Shown here piece by piece: positions 49,226 through 56,705 of a stretch of 64,000 nucleotides of DNA (position 1 is its first letter; each line of letters opens with the position of its first letter). Position numbers and translations under genes: made by a program. Below the pieces are notes generated by a model that searched no databases, was not told the origin of the DNA, and saw nothing but the letters and a program-made list of their open reading frames with translations. Origin of the DNA: Roseibacterium elongatum DSM 19469 (GTDB lineage Bacteria > Pseudomonadota > Alphaproteobacteria > Rhodobacterales > Rhodobacteraceae); NCBI RefSeq assembly GCF_000590925.1, contig NZ_CP004372.1:3081001-3145000 (forward strand), written 5' to 3'.

Positions 49226-49857
49226 TCAATCCGTGTACTCGTGTGATGACATGGCTTCGATCATTGTGGTCCGGTCCTGAACCGCGCCCGTTTGCAGATA
49301 CTCCATCGCTCTGAGCGCCGCCTCATGTGCCTCCACCGATGAGCCGCCTGCACAGTCCTCAGCGACCCGGCAGAAGTAGTCAGACTGGTGTCCATCCACG
49401 AACGTGTAGTGAACACAAACATCTGTCAGGCCACCGCAAAGGAGCAACGTGTCGACCTTCAGGCCGCGCAGTAGGATTTCAAGGTCAGTTCCGAAGAACG
49501 CCGAATAACGTCGCTTTGGACAATGTAGTCGCCTTTGCGATATCCCATTTCCTCTTTGGCGACTTCCGTGCGCGGATCGCCTTCAAGACAATGGACGTCC
49601 TCATCTCCATCCAACTCTCGCCCGAAATCGATCAGATCGGGACGATGGACTTCTTGGATGAAGATAACGGGGATATTATTCTCATGCGCGGAGTCGACCA
49701 GATCGCGCGCGGCGATCATGCGATCCTTGTAACCCGGCATGTTATCGATGGACCTCACTTCGCTGTTGTCAATGAACGTGCTTTTTTGAATGTCTATTAC
49801 GATGAGCGCGGGCCGACATTCGATCAGGTTTCTTGGTGTTTTGGTCTTTGTCGTCAT
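49226..49857 (-). CDS. Isochorismatase-family cysteine hydrolase, frameshifted near 49516
   Basis: About 210 residues when corrected. The catalytic triad of the family is visible: Asp in L-I-V-I-D-I-Q near 21, Lys in V-Q-K-R-R-Y-S-A-F and Cys in G-G-L-T-D-V-C-V-H near 145. One A is missing in an A-run near 49516, splitting the frame just before Y-S-A-F-F-G-T-D-L-E. These enzymes cleave C-N bonds of amides or ureides. The gene follows gdx by 18 bp and should share its guanidine-II riboswitch, so a guanidine- or urea-related substrate is the best guess. The substrate cannot be read from the sequence. 49056-49225 shows no gene. Confidence 0.82.
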
Positions 49858-49875
49858 TTTCGGTGTCCTATCATC

Positions 49876-50193
49876 TTAGTGCGCATCTGAACCGAGCAGA
49901 AACATCCCCGCAATCAGAAGTGTCAGACCAGCAATTCCGGACAGGCTGAGGTTTTGACTGAAGGCAAACACGCCGACCAGCACGGATCCGACAGAGCCGA
50001 TGCCGGTCCAGATCGGATAGGCGATCCCAAGCGGGAGCCGGGTCATCGCGGCATAGAGGGCGACAATGCTTGCAATCATTGCGAAGAAGGTCAGGACGCC
50101 AAGTGTCCAATTGAAACCAATGCCAAGCTTCTTGAGACCCGCGGCCCAAGCGACTTCGAAGGCACCTGCGATGAAAAGATAAACCCAAGCCAT
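49876..50193 (-). CDS. gdx: SMR-family guanidinium exporter (Gdx/SugE type)
   Basis: A 105-residue four-helix membrane protein. M-A-W-V-Y-L-F-I-A-G-A-F-E-V-A-W-A at the start has the essential membrane Glu (E13 in the numbering from this start), which carries the proton/substrate exchange. The A-F-E-V-A-W-A-A-G-L-K-K sequence fits the Gdx (formerly SugE) branch, which exports guanidinium, rather than the EmrE branch. Works as an antiparallel dimer. ATG 50193 is chosen because GGAGG lies five bases upstream; an ATG at 50205 would overlap that site. A guanidine-II riboswitch lies directly upstream, which makes the assignment strong. Confidence 0.92.
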   Translation of the reverse strand: MAWVYLFIAGAFEVAWAAGLKKLGIGFNWTLGVLTFFAMIASIVALYAAMTRLPLGIAYPIWTGIGSVGSVLVGVFAFSQNLSLSGIAGLTLLIAGMFLLGSDAH

Positions 50194-50204
50194 TTCGACC
50201 TCCA

Positions 50205-50256
50205 TCTATCGCAGGTCGTCCTGACTGTTACCCTCTCATGGCCGGGTCGTCCCGAC
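50205..50256 (-). ncRNA. Guanidine-II (mini-ykkC) riboswitch
   Basis: Read on the minus strand: hairpin 1 is CGGG-ACGA-CCCG (50254-50243), a 19-nt linker follows, then hairpin 2 CAGG-ACGA-CCTG (50223-50212). Both have perfect 4-bp stems and the ACGR tetraloop that defines this class, in which the two loops kiss and each binds guanidinium. CGACCT in hairpin 2 (50218-50213) is the exact complement of AGGTCG at 50201-50196, which covers the ribosome site of gdx. Guanidine binding would hold hairpin 2 and free that site, so the switch acts on translation. 50257-50583 holds no gene, only repeat-like DNA. Confidence 0.92.
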
Positions 50257-50649
50257 GGGCTATTGGTCGCGCATTAAATGTCGGACCACTCATTGTCAAA
50301 CTGCCAGCTGACCGCATGATGACTCGAATGCGGACCTTCCGAGCCTGACTTCCAACGGCAGCTTCGTCCGCTCAGCGGGCGCTGGGGCTGCGGTGCATCT
50401 GCGTCCGCTTTCCGGGCCAAAGCCGCTGTTCAGGTTCAGCACTGCCCATGACTGTGGTGCGGACCTTGCCGCCATTCGCGCTTCGATGATCTGTGGCTGC
50501 TCTGGTGACTTCAGCTCACTTGTTGCATCGCGAAAGACAGGAAATCGAGAGTTTACGACGAACCGTCGCACGTATTGACCTTCTGACCTGAGACCCGTTT
50601 CCTCATCCATTTTGAGGTAGAGTCCGTCCCAACGAAGGAGACGGACGGA

Positions 50650-50916
50650 ATGAAGAGATCACGGTTCAGCGAAGAGCAGATTATCGCGATCCTGAAGCAG
50701 CAGGAGAGCGGCCTGGCGACGGCGGATGTGTGCCGGGAACATGGGATCAGCTCGGCCACGTTCTACAAATGGAAAGCGAAGTTTGGTGGGCTCGAAGTGT
50801 CGGATGCCCGGAAGCTGAAGGCGCTTGAGGACGAGAACACAAAGCTGAAGAAGCTGTTGGCCGAGCAGATGCTGGACAACGCGATGCTGCGAGACGTTGC
50901 ATCAAAAAAATGGTGA
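50650..50916 (+). CDS. IS3-family transposase OrfA
   Basis: 88 residues: [16 protein letters not shown], helix-turn-helix [14 protein letters not shown], then a coiled coil ([12 protein letters not shown]). A run of seven A at its end is a likely -1 slippage site to produce the OrfAB transposase. Confidence 0.9.
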   Translation: MKRSRFSEEQIIAILKQQESGLATADVCREHGISSATFYKWKAKFGGLEVSDARKLKALEDENTKLKKLLAEQMLDNAMLRDVASKKW

Positions 50917-51749
50917 CGCCCGCGGCCAGGCGGGAAGCCGTGGCGCATCTGTGCGAAGCGCACCAGGTGAGCCAGCGGCGGGCGTGTTCAGTTGTCGGGG
51001 CGGATCGGTCGAGCGTACGCTATCAAAGCGTGCGCCCGGACGATGCCGATCTACGCAAGGCGATGAAGGCTGTGGCGGCCGAGCGCCGTCGGTTCGGCTA
51101 TCGGCGGGTGCATGTGATGCTGGAACGACAAGGCTGGCAAGTGAACCTGAAGAAGCTGAGGCGGCTTTACCGCGAGGAGAAGCTGCAGGTGAGGAAGCGC
51201 GGCGGTCGCAAACGGGCGCTCGGGACACGCAGGCCGATGCTGGTTCCGGAACGGCCCAATGAGCGCTGGAGCCTGGATTTCGTCTCGGACGCCTTTACAG
51301 ATGGACGCAGGTTCCGGGTTTTGGCCATCGTGGACGACTTCAGTCGCGAATGTCTGGCATTGGTTGCGGACACTTCGCTTTCGGGGCTGCGGGTCACACG
51401 AGAGCTGTCAGCGATCATGGCCAGACGCGGACGACCCAGAACGATTGTCAGCGACAACGGCACGGAACTAACCAGTATGGCGGTGCTCAGATGGTGCCAG
51501 GAAACGCGGATCGGCTGGCACTACATCGCGCCGGGAAAGCCGATGCAGAACGGCTTCATCGAATCGTTCAACGGCAGCTTCCGGGACGAGCTCTTGAACG
51601 AGACCCTGTTCTCAACGCTGGCCGAAGCCCGTGAAAAGATCGGCGCATGGAAGGAGGACTACAACCGAAACAGACCCCACTCATCCCTGGGCAATCTCAC
51701 GCCGCAGGAGTTTGCAATGAAATCGAGACTGGAAACGAAGGCCGCATGA
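50910..51749 (+). CDS. IS3-family transposase OrfB (DDE integrase)
   Basis: A 279-residue transposase with DDE residues in [16 protein letters not shown] and F-I-E-S-F-N-G-S. It overlaps OrfA by 7 bp and is intact, so the element could be active. The C-terminus has the usual N-R-P-H-S-S-L-G motif. Confidence 0.9.
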   Translation: MVTPAARREAVAHLCEAHQVSQRRACSVVGADRSSVRYQSVRPDDADLRKAMKAVAAERRRFGYRRVHVMLERQGWQVNLKKLRRLYREEKLQVRKRGGRKRALGTRRPMLVPERPNERWSLDFVSDAFTDGRRFRVLAIVDDFSRECLALVADTSLSGLRVTRELSAIMARRGRPRTIVSDNGTELTSMAVLRWCQETRIGWHYIAPGKPMQNGFIESFNGSFRDELLNETLFSTLAEAREKIGAWKEDYNRNRPHSSLGNLTPQEFAMKSRLETKAA

Positions 51750-51809
51750 GGCCAGAAATCAACCGACGGATTCTCCTGAAGGCTGGACGGAAGTCGGGTC
51801 TCAGGTCAA

Positions 51810-52193
51810 GAGGCAGAAGCGGAACGCCGAGGGGTAACCGAAGGCTTCGTCTTTGCTTCCAACGGCAAGTATGGGAGACGGACGTCGATGAAATCACAGT
51901 TTGCCCGCATTATGCGACATGTCGGGCTAGACACGAGCGAATTCACCCCACACGTCATGCGCCATACGGCCATCACGAGGTATGCACGAACAGGCTGCTC
52001 TCTTGCTGATCTTCAGAAGTTCAGCGGACACAAGTCGATGCTCATGCTTCTTCGATACACCCACGCGACAGATGACAGCGTTCGGAAGGGCATGGAGGCA
52101 CTTGAGTTCAAGACCCCGAAGGAAAGCGGCAATAAGGTCCTTGCGGCCAATGCACTTGAAGGCCCCAGATCTGAGTTGGCGAACTGTGCGTAA
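51810..52193 (+). pseudogene. Tyrosine integrase, C-terminal fragment
   Basis: The open frame starts at the IS edge and contains the catalytic half of a tyrosine recombinase: H-V-M-R-H-T-A-I-T-R (the HxxR box), G-H-K-S-M-L-M-L-L-R-Y-T-H-A with the later His and the nucleophile Tyr. The N-terminal and first-arginine regions are missing, so it is inactive unless started internally at ATG 51888. It sits 200 bp from the tRNA-Thr gene, pointing at it. It is not shown to be the other half of the N-terminal fragment at 41085. Confidence 0.78.
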
Positions 52194-52214
52194 GAACTCT
52201 TCGAGAGACGGACG

Positions 52215-52240
52215 GCGCCGGTTGCAGATCGGCGCTTTTT
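52215..52240 (+). terminator. Rho-independent terminator after integrase fragment
   Basis: GCGCCG (52215-52220), a 9-nt loop, CGGCGC (52230-52235) and five T. Confidence 0.7.
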
Positions 52241-52306
52241 CTGTGTCGCGTCTCAACACCAAGCGCCAGACTGCCGTTCGATTGAATCATCTTTCAATTC
52301 CCAGCT

Positions 52307-52323
52307 ACACACAGATTACACAT
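52307..52323 (+). repeat. 17-bp direct repeat, right end of island
   Basis: Second copy of ACACACAGATTACACAT (first at 41332-41348), 67 bp inside the tRNA-Thr boundary. Probable integrase arm-type site. Confidence 0.65.
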
Positions 52324-52389
52324 AGCGTGTAAAACGCCAGCTCACCGCGCAACCCATCGCATGTAGGATATTGTTTTTTATTGATTAAA

Positions 52390-52465
52390 TGGTGCCCCCA
52401 GAGAGACTCGAACTCCCGACCCTCTGATTACAAATCAGATGCTCTACCAGCTGAGCTATAGGGGC
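52390..52465 (-). tRNA. tRNA-Thr (anticodon TGT)
   Basis: A 76-nt complete cloverleaf on the minus strand: acceptor GCCCCTA pairing with TGGGGGC, D-arm with AGCTCAGCTGGTAGAGC, anticodon stem CTGAT with loop containing TGT, T-arm with GTTCGAGTC, and an encoded CCA end. It is the intact copy at the island's right end; integration preserved its sequence. Confidence 0.97.
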
Positions 52466-52596
52466 TGTGCGACACGGGATACGCCGCCAATCTGCGCGAT
52501 GCAAGCGCTGCGCGGTGTCATCATGACGTTTGCACGCCAGCGCGCCCTTCTGTAGGCTGGAGAAAAAGAAAACAGGCAGACGGGAAGTCATCTGAC

Positions 52597-53472
52597 ATGC
52601 AGGTTGTGTTTCATCTCGGGGCGCCGTGCACCGACCATGACCTGCTGATCCAGGCCCTGATCAAGAACCGCAACCACCTGATGAGCGAAGGCACGGCCGT
52701 GCCGCCTCCGGGTCGCTACCGCTCGGTGCTGCGCGACACGGCGCGCGCGCTCAAGGGGCGCGCGGCCAGTGCCGAGGTCGAGGAAGCGCTGCTCGACGCC
52801 ATTCTGGACGATTTCGATGTCGACCGCCTCGTCCTGTCGGACCCGCGGTTCATCTGCATCAACCGCCTCGTCATTCAGGGCGCGCAGATCTGGCCCATGA
52901 TCGACCGCCAGACCGCCCAGTTGCGCGCCATGTTTCCCAGTGCCGAGGTCGAGTTCTTCATCGGCATGCGCGACCCCGCCACCCATATCCCCGCGCTGTT
53001 CCGGGCGTCGCGGTTCACCGATTTCGGCGAATTTTCCGAGAACATGCAGCCCCATGCCGTTGCCTGGTCCGAGATGCTGCGCCGGCTGCGCATGGCTCAT
53101 CCCGAGTGCCCGGTGACGGTCTGGTGCAACGAGGATACGCCGCTGTTGTGGGGCGAGATCCTGCGCGAATTGGGTGGGCTGTCGCCAAACGCACCGCTGG
53201 AAGGGGCCGACGATCTCGTCGAGACGATCATGGAGCCAGCGGGCTTTGCGCGCATGCAGGATTATCTGGCCGAGCATCCCCCCCAGACCGAAGCGCAGCG
53301 ACGGCGGGTCGTGGCGGCCTTTCTCGAACGTTACGCGTGTGAGGAGGCCATCCAGGTCGAACTGGACCTTCCCGGTTGGAGCGCCGACTACATCGACGCC
53401 CTGTCCGACGCCTATGACGAGGACATGGCCGAGGTCGCGCGCATTCCCGGTGTCACCTGTCTGACGCCTTGA
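52597..53472 (+). CDS. Conserved hypothetical protein, sulfotransferase-like character
   Basis: A 291-residue cytoplasmic protein. The start (M-Q-V-V-F-H-L-G-A-P-C-T-D-H-D-L-L-I-Q) looks like the phosphate-binding entry of PAPS-dependent sulfotransferase-type folds (F-H-x-G followed by a small loop), and S-D-P-R-F-I-C and F-F-I-G-M-R-D-P-A-T-H follow at places where such folds have a second conserved strand. The usual K/T residues of the PAPS site are not clear, so the activity is uncertain. Proteins of this kind seem to be common in Rhodobacteraceae, but I cannot assign a role. Single gene. Confidence 0.6.
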   Translation: MQVVFHLGAPCTDHDLLIQALIKNRNHLMSEGTAVPPPGRYRSVLRDTARALKGRAASAEVEEALLDAILDDFDVDRLVLSDPRFICINRLVIQGAQIWPMIDRQTAQLRAMFPSAEVEFFIGMRDPATHIPALFRASRFTDFGEFSENMQPHAVAWSEMLRRLRMAHPECPVTVWCNEDTPLLWGEILRELGGLSPNAPLEGADDLVETIMEPAGFARMQDYLAEHPPQTEAQRRRVVAAFLERYACEEAIQVELDLPGWSADYIDALSDAYDEDMAEVARIPGVTCLTP

Positions 53473-53547
53473 ATGTGGACCTGTGGCGCGGGCCTGCGAG
53501 GCCGGTGCAGGCCCTTCACGCTCGGCTCACACCCTGCCAAGCGGGAC

Positions 53548-53820
53548 TCAGCGCATGCCGAGTGCTTCCTTGTACATCTCGAGTACGGCTTCCTCTTCGG
53601 CGATGTCGTCGGGCTCGCGCTTGCGAAGGGCGATGACCTTGCGCATCACCTTGGTGTCGTATCCGCGCGACTTGGCTTCGGCCATCACCTCTTTCTGCTG
53701 CTCGGCAATGTCCTTTTTCTCGGCTTCGAGACGCTCGAACCGCTCGATGAACTGGCGCAATTCGTCAGCGGTGACGCGGTAGCTGTCGGGGCGGGCGTCG
53801 GTTTCGATCATCTCGTCCAT
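53548..53820 (-). CDS. DUF2312 domain protein (UPF0335)
   Basis: A 90-residue alphaproteobacterial protein. Residues ~17-85 carry the DUF2312 pattern: A-D-E-L-R-Q-F-I-E-R-F-E-R-L-E, E-K-K-D-I-A-E-Q-Q-K-E-V-M-A-E-A-K and G-Y-D-T-K-V-M-R-K-V-I, largely helical and probably coiled-coil. Function unknown, with conservation suggesting DNA or RNA association. The start at 53820 matches the usual N-terminus. Confidence 0.88.
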   Translation of the reverse strand: MDEMIETDARPDSYRVTADELRQFIERFERLEAEKKDIAEQQKEVMAEAKSRGYDTKVMRKVIALRKREPDDIAEEEAVLEMYKEALGMR

Positions 53821-53984
53821 CGGGCGCTCCTTGCGGGGGTTTGGGGTGGCGTGTGACTGAGGCGTGGCCGCGTTCGCGGCGTGCCGGACCCGTGGTCTAT
53901 CCGGGCCGGACGCGCCCCGCAAGACTTGCGTGTCACCTTGGCTTGGGCTAGGCCGCAAGTCGGCGGTTGCACAGGGGCAAGACG

Positions 53985-54200
53985 ATGGAATGGATGATCT
54001 GGATCGGCACGGCCTTGGCCGTTATCGGATTGATCGCATTGGGTTATTGCATCGTGGCCGCGATATCCGCCAAACGGGCCGGATTGCCCGACGATGCCCT
54101 GCGCGCCCGCCTGCAGCGCATCGTTGCGATCAACATGGGCGCTTTGCTGGTGTCGATCTTGGGGCTTATGTCCGTGGTTCTGGGCGTCTTTCTGGCGTGA
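53985..54200 (+). CDS. Small membrane protein, hypothetical
   Basis: 71 residues with two hydrophobic helices (M-E-W-M-I-W-I-G-T-A-L-A-V-I-G-L and N-M-G-A-L-L-V-S-I-L-G-L) separated by a basic loop (A-K-R-A-G-L-P). ATG 53985 has AGGGG upstream. Likely inner membrane; no family recognised. Confidence 0.6.
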   Translation: MEWMIWIGTALAVIGLIALGYCIVAAISAKRAGLPDDALRARLQRIVAINMGALLVSILGLMSVVLGVFLA

Positions 54201-54258
54201 CCCGCAAGGGGGCATTCACGCGGCGCAAGGCACCGCCACACCCTCACGCCTGGCTTGG

Positions 54259-54453
54259 TCAGACAGGCATGTCGTTGAACAGATCGTCGTCGTCGTCATC
54301 GAGTTCCTTGGGCATCACCTTGGATCTCGGGCGCGGTTTGGCCGGGGCGTCATCCGTTTCGGAGCGACCGCCACTGCGGCGCAACTCGGTATGGGCCTGA
54401 TCCGCGTCATCCTCCGGCACCGCGCCGGAGGAGGTCTTGTCATTCGTATTCAT
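54259..54453 (-). CDS. Small acidic hypothetical protein
   Basis: 64 residues, hydrophilic and disordered-looking: an Arg/Lys/Pro-rich centre (K-P-R-P-R-S-K-V) followed by a run of five aspartates before L-F-N-D-M-P-V. Convergent with the upstream membrane-protein gene. Codon use looks like a real gene but evidence is modest. Confidence 0.45.
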   Translation of the reverse strand: MNTNDKTSSGAVPEDDADQAHTELRRSGGRSETDDAPAKPRPRSKVMPKELDDDDDDLFNDMPV

Positions 54454-54527
54454 TCGCAATCCCCCCAGTGCCGGGTCGGCCCCTCCTGGCCGATCGGACC
54501 TAGATTATCATCTTCCCGATGGCGTCG

Positions 54528-54767
54528 TCACCCCACCGCCGAGCGCATCCGCGCCCCGTCGAGGGAATACACGTTGTCGAAATCGCGATATCCCGCGTCC
54601 CGCTGCATTTCCGCCCGTCGCGCGCGCAAATCCGCCATCGCCGCACGATCATGCCAACCGGCATCCACTTCCTTCAATCTTGCCGCCACTTCGTGTCCTG
54701 CTACACGTGTCATCAAGAGGCGGGCAATTTTGTTTTCCAGATCACTGGGTCGTCCCTGACATGCCAT
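54528..54767 (-). CDS. Hypothetical protein, 79 aa
   Basis: A mainly helical small protein (D-L-E-N-K-I-A-R-L-L-M, R-A-R-R-A-E-M-Q-R-D-A-G). ATG 54767 has GGAG six bases upstream, which favours it over a TTG further up. No family recognised. Confidence 0.5.
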   Translation of the reverse strand: MACQGRPSDLENKIARLLMTRVAGHEVAARLKEVDAGWHDRAAMADLRARRAEMQRDAGYRDFDNVYSLDGARMRSAVG

Positions 54768-54817
54768 GTCCAACTCCAAAACAGGGTTAGGTTTTCGCGC
54801 GTTTCCCTGAAATCAAC

Positions 54818-55147
54818 TTACACTGCACAGCTCCGGCAGAACGGCGTGTAGGGCAGCAGATCGAGGCGTTCGGCCGTGATCTCGGTTCCGCATTTCACGC
54901 AGTAGCCGTATTCGCCCTCTTCCATCCGGGCGAGCGCGGCCTTGATCTGCTGGATCTCGGCCTGTCCCGACACACCCAATTGTTCCAGCACCTCGTCGCC
55001 TTCGCGTTCGGTGGCCAGTTCCTCCCAGTCCTTGGACTGGTGGCTGTCGAGTTCTTCGTCGATCTCCCGCAGGCGCGCATCCAGATCGGCCAGCCGGTTT
55101 TCCAGCTGTTCACGACGTGCGTTCAGATCCATCTGTGCCTTGGTCAT
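54818..55147 (-). CDS. DksA/TraR-family zinc-finger protein
   Basis: A 109-residue protein: a long N-terminal coiled coil (R-R-E-Q-L-E-N-R-L-A-D-L-D-A-R-L, residues ~10-60) and a C-terminal zinc finger C-V-K-C-G near 83 and C-R-S-C near 105. Full DksA has about 150 residues and an acidic coiled-coil tip that enters the RNA polymerase channel; this is a shorter, TraR-like version. It probably binds RNA polymerase to tune transcription under stress. Confidence 0.85.
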   Translation of the reverse strand: MTKAQMDLNARREQLENRLADLDARLREIDEELDSHQSKDWEELATEREGDEVLEQLGVSGQAEIQQIKAALARMEEGEYGYCVKCGTEITAERLDLLPYTPFCRSCAV

Positions 55148-55340
55148 CCTTCGCCCTCCGCGGGTCCAGCCTTCGTTTCGGGCCGGATCGTTTCAACATG
55201 CCTACGCCTCTACACGGCATCGTGACCTTGATCTCGATCAAGGATGCGTCGGGCGGCCTCTTTCCCTCGGACGCCGGTTGCGGCATGTAGGACGCATGGA
55301 ACGCACAGGGCCGCATGGCCGGGCAACAGGACCGCAGAAC

Positions 55341-55775
55341 ATGGATATACGCCAGGTCACAGACCTCTATCACACCTCGGCCCAGCTGGAGCCGTCCGAC
55401 ATGCAGACCTTGGCCGATCAGGGAATCACCACCGTGATCTGCAACCGCCCCGACGCCGAGGTTCCGCCGCCAATCCAGGCCGCCGCGATGCAACAGGCGG
55501 CCGAGGCGGCGGGCCTCACCTTTGTCTTCAATCCGGTCGGCGGCGCGCTGAGCCTGCCGATCATCGAGGAACAATCCGAGGCGATCGATGCCGCCGAAGG
55601 CCCGGTCGTGGCCTATTGCAATTCGGGGGCGCGCTCGACCATCGTCTGGGCGCTTGGCGTCGCGGGCGAGATGGAAATCGACGAAATCCTGTCGCGGGCG
55701 CGGGCCGCCGGCCAAAGCCTGGACTGGTTGCGCCCCAATCTCGAGGCCCTGGCCTTGCAGAAATCCAAGGGCTGA
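55341..55775 (+). CDS. DUF442/TIGR01244-type phosphatase-like (Blh) protein
   Basis: A 144-residue protein with a protein-tyrosine-phosphatase-like fold: I-T-T-V-I-C-N-R-P-D near residue 30 and the catalytic loop A-Y-C-N-S-G-A-R-S near 92 (C-x5-R). Family members (Blh-like, sulfur transferase) are linked to sulfide handling or hydroxylated small molecules, and several are fused to metallo-beta-lactamases or rhodanese. It is followed one base later by an EamA gene, which suggests an operon. Confidence 0.82.
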   Translation: MDIRQVTDLYHTSAQLEPSDMQTLADQGITTVICNRPDAEVPPPIQAAAMQQAAEAAGLTFVFNPVGGALSLPIIEEQSEAIDAAEGPVVAYCNSGARSTIVWALGVAGEMEIDEILSRARAAGQSLDWLRPNLEALALQKSKG

Positions 55776-55776
55776 C

Positions 55777-56649
55777 ATGCGCGGCCTGACGCCTGTGGCG
55801 CAGGGCATCGTGATGATGATCGGCGCGATCTTTCTGTTCTCGTCCATGGATGCCATGGCCAAGGCCCTGGGCGCGGACTACGACCCGGTGCAGGTGGTGT
55901 GGGCGCGCTATGCGGGGCAGATGGCCGTCGTGGCACTGCTGCTCGCCCCGCGGTTGCATATCCTGATGCGCACCCGGCACCTCGGGCTGCAATTGCTGCG
56001 CTCGGGCTTTCTGTTCGCGGCGACCTTGTGCTTTTTCACGTCGCTCGGCCATCTCGAAATCGCCTCGGCCACGGGCGTCTTGAACATACACCCGGTACTT
56101 TTGACCTTGGGGGCGGCCCTGATCCTCAAGGAGACGCTCGGCCCGCGTCGCGTGATCGGCATCGGTGCGGCGCTGGTGGGGGCGCTGCTGATCATCCGCC
56201 CCGGATCGGATGTGTTTTCGCTGGCGTCACTGCTGCCGCTGGTGGCGGGGCTCTGCTACGCCTCCTACGCGTTGACGACGCGGTTTCTGGGCCGCGACGA
56301 GCCGATCCTGACCTCGTTTCTCTACACCGCGCTCATCGGCACCATCGTGGCCAGCCTGATGGTGCCCGCCGTCTGGCAGACGCCACCGCCCTGGGACGCG
56401 GCGCGTTTCGTGCTGCTCGGCGCGGTGGGGGCGGCCGGGCAGTTGCTGCTGATCCGCTCGCTGACGCTGGCCGAGGCCGGGGTGGTCGCGCCGTTCGGCT
56501 ATGCCGGTGTGATCTTTGCCACGATCTACGGCGTGCTGTTTTTCGGCGAAACCCCCGATCCGCTGTCGGCCCTCGGCGCGCTTGTGATCGTGGGGGCCGG
56601 CGTCTATGTCTGGCACCGTGAAACCCGCGCCCGCCGGGCCGAGGCCTAA
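55777..56649 (+). CDS. EamA/DMT-family membrane transporter
   Basis: 290 residues, about ten transmembrane helices in two repeats with the motif L-E-I-A-S-A-T-G-V-L-N-I at the end of repeat one and Y-G-V-L-F-F-G-E at the end of repeat two. It begins right after the DUF442 stop. Substrate not predictable. A separate paralogue is at 6778-7674. Confidence 0.88.
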   Translation: MRGLTPVAQGIVMMIGAIFLFSSMDAMAKALGADYDPVQVVWARYAGQMAVVALLLAPRLHILMRTRHLGLQLLRSGFLFAATLCFFTSLGHLEIASATGVLNIHPVLLTLGAALILKETLGPRRVIGIGAALVGALLIIRPGSDVFSLASLLPLVAGLCYASYALTTRFLGRDEPILTSFLYTALIGTIVASLMVPAVWQTPPPWDAARFVLLGAVGAAGQLLLIRSLTLAEAGVVAPFGYAGVIFATIYGVLFFGETPDPLSALGALVIVGAGVYVWHRETRARRAEA

Positions 56650-56705
56650 GGCACGGCATTGCCCCTGCTGGTCAACCCGTCGGGCGCAAGACGCGGGACG
56701 CGGCG

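Larger units (their letters stand above)
50584..51808 (+). mobile_element. IS3-family insertion sequence 2
   Basis: A 1,225-bp element whose ends share TGACCTGAGACCCG in inverted orientation (50584-50597 and 51795-51808). Two transposase frames overlap by 7 bp. No matching target duplication was seen. It is a different IS from the one at 39639. Confidence 0.88.
41147..52444. mobile_element. Genomic island at tRNA-Thr
   Basis: An 11.3-kb segment bounded by 55-bp perfect direct repeats of the tRNA-Thr 3' end, with 17-bp direct repeats just inside each end. Cargo: a hypothetical gene, an orphan solute-binding protein, frcR-frcBCA with remnant frcK, a guanidine-II riboswitch operon and an IS3 element. 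Integrase parts survive only as fragments, so the island is probably fixed unless mobilised from elsewhere. Confidence 0.85.

Noticed and set aside
50296-50610. Open frame of about 104 aa upstream of IS 2
   Set aside because: It covers repeat-like non-coding DNA and runs into the IS end; no ribosome site or domain.
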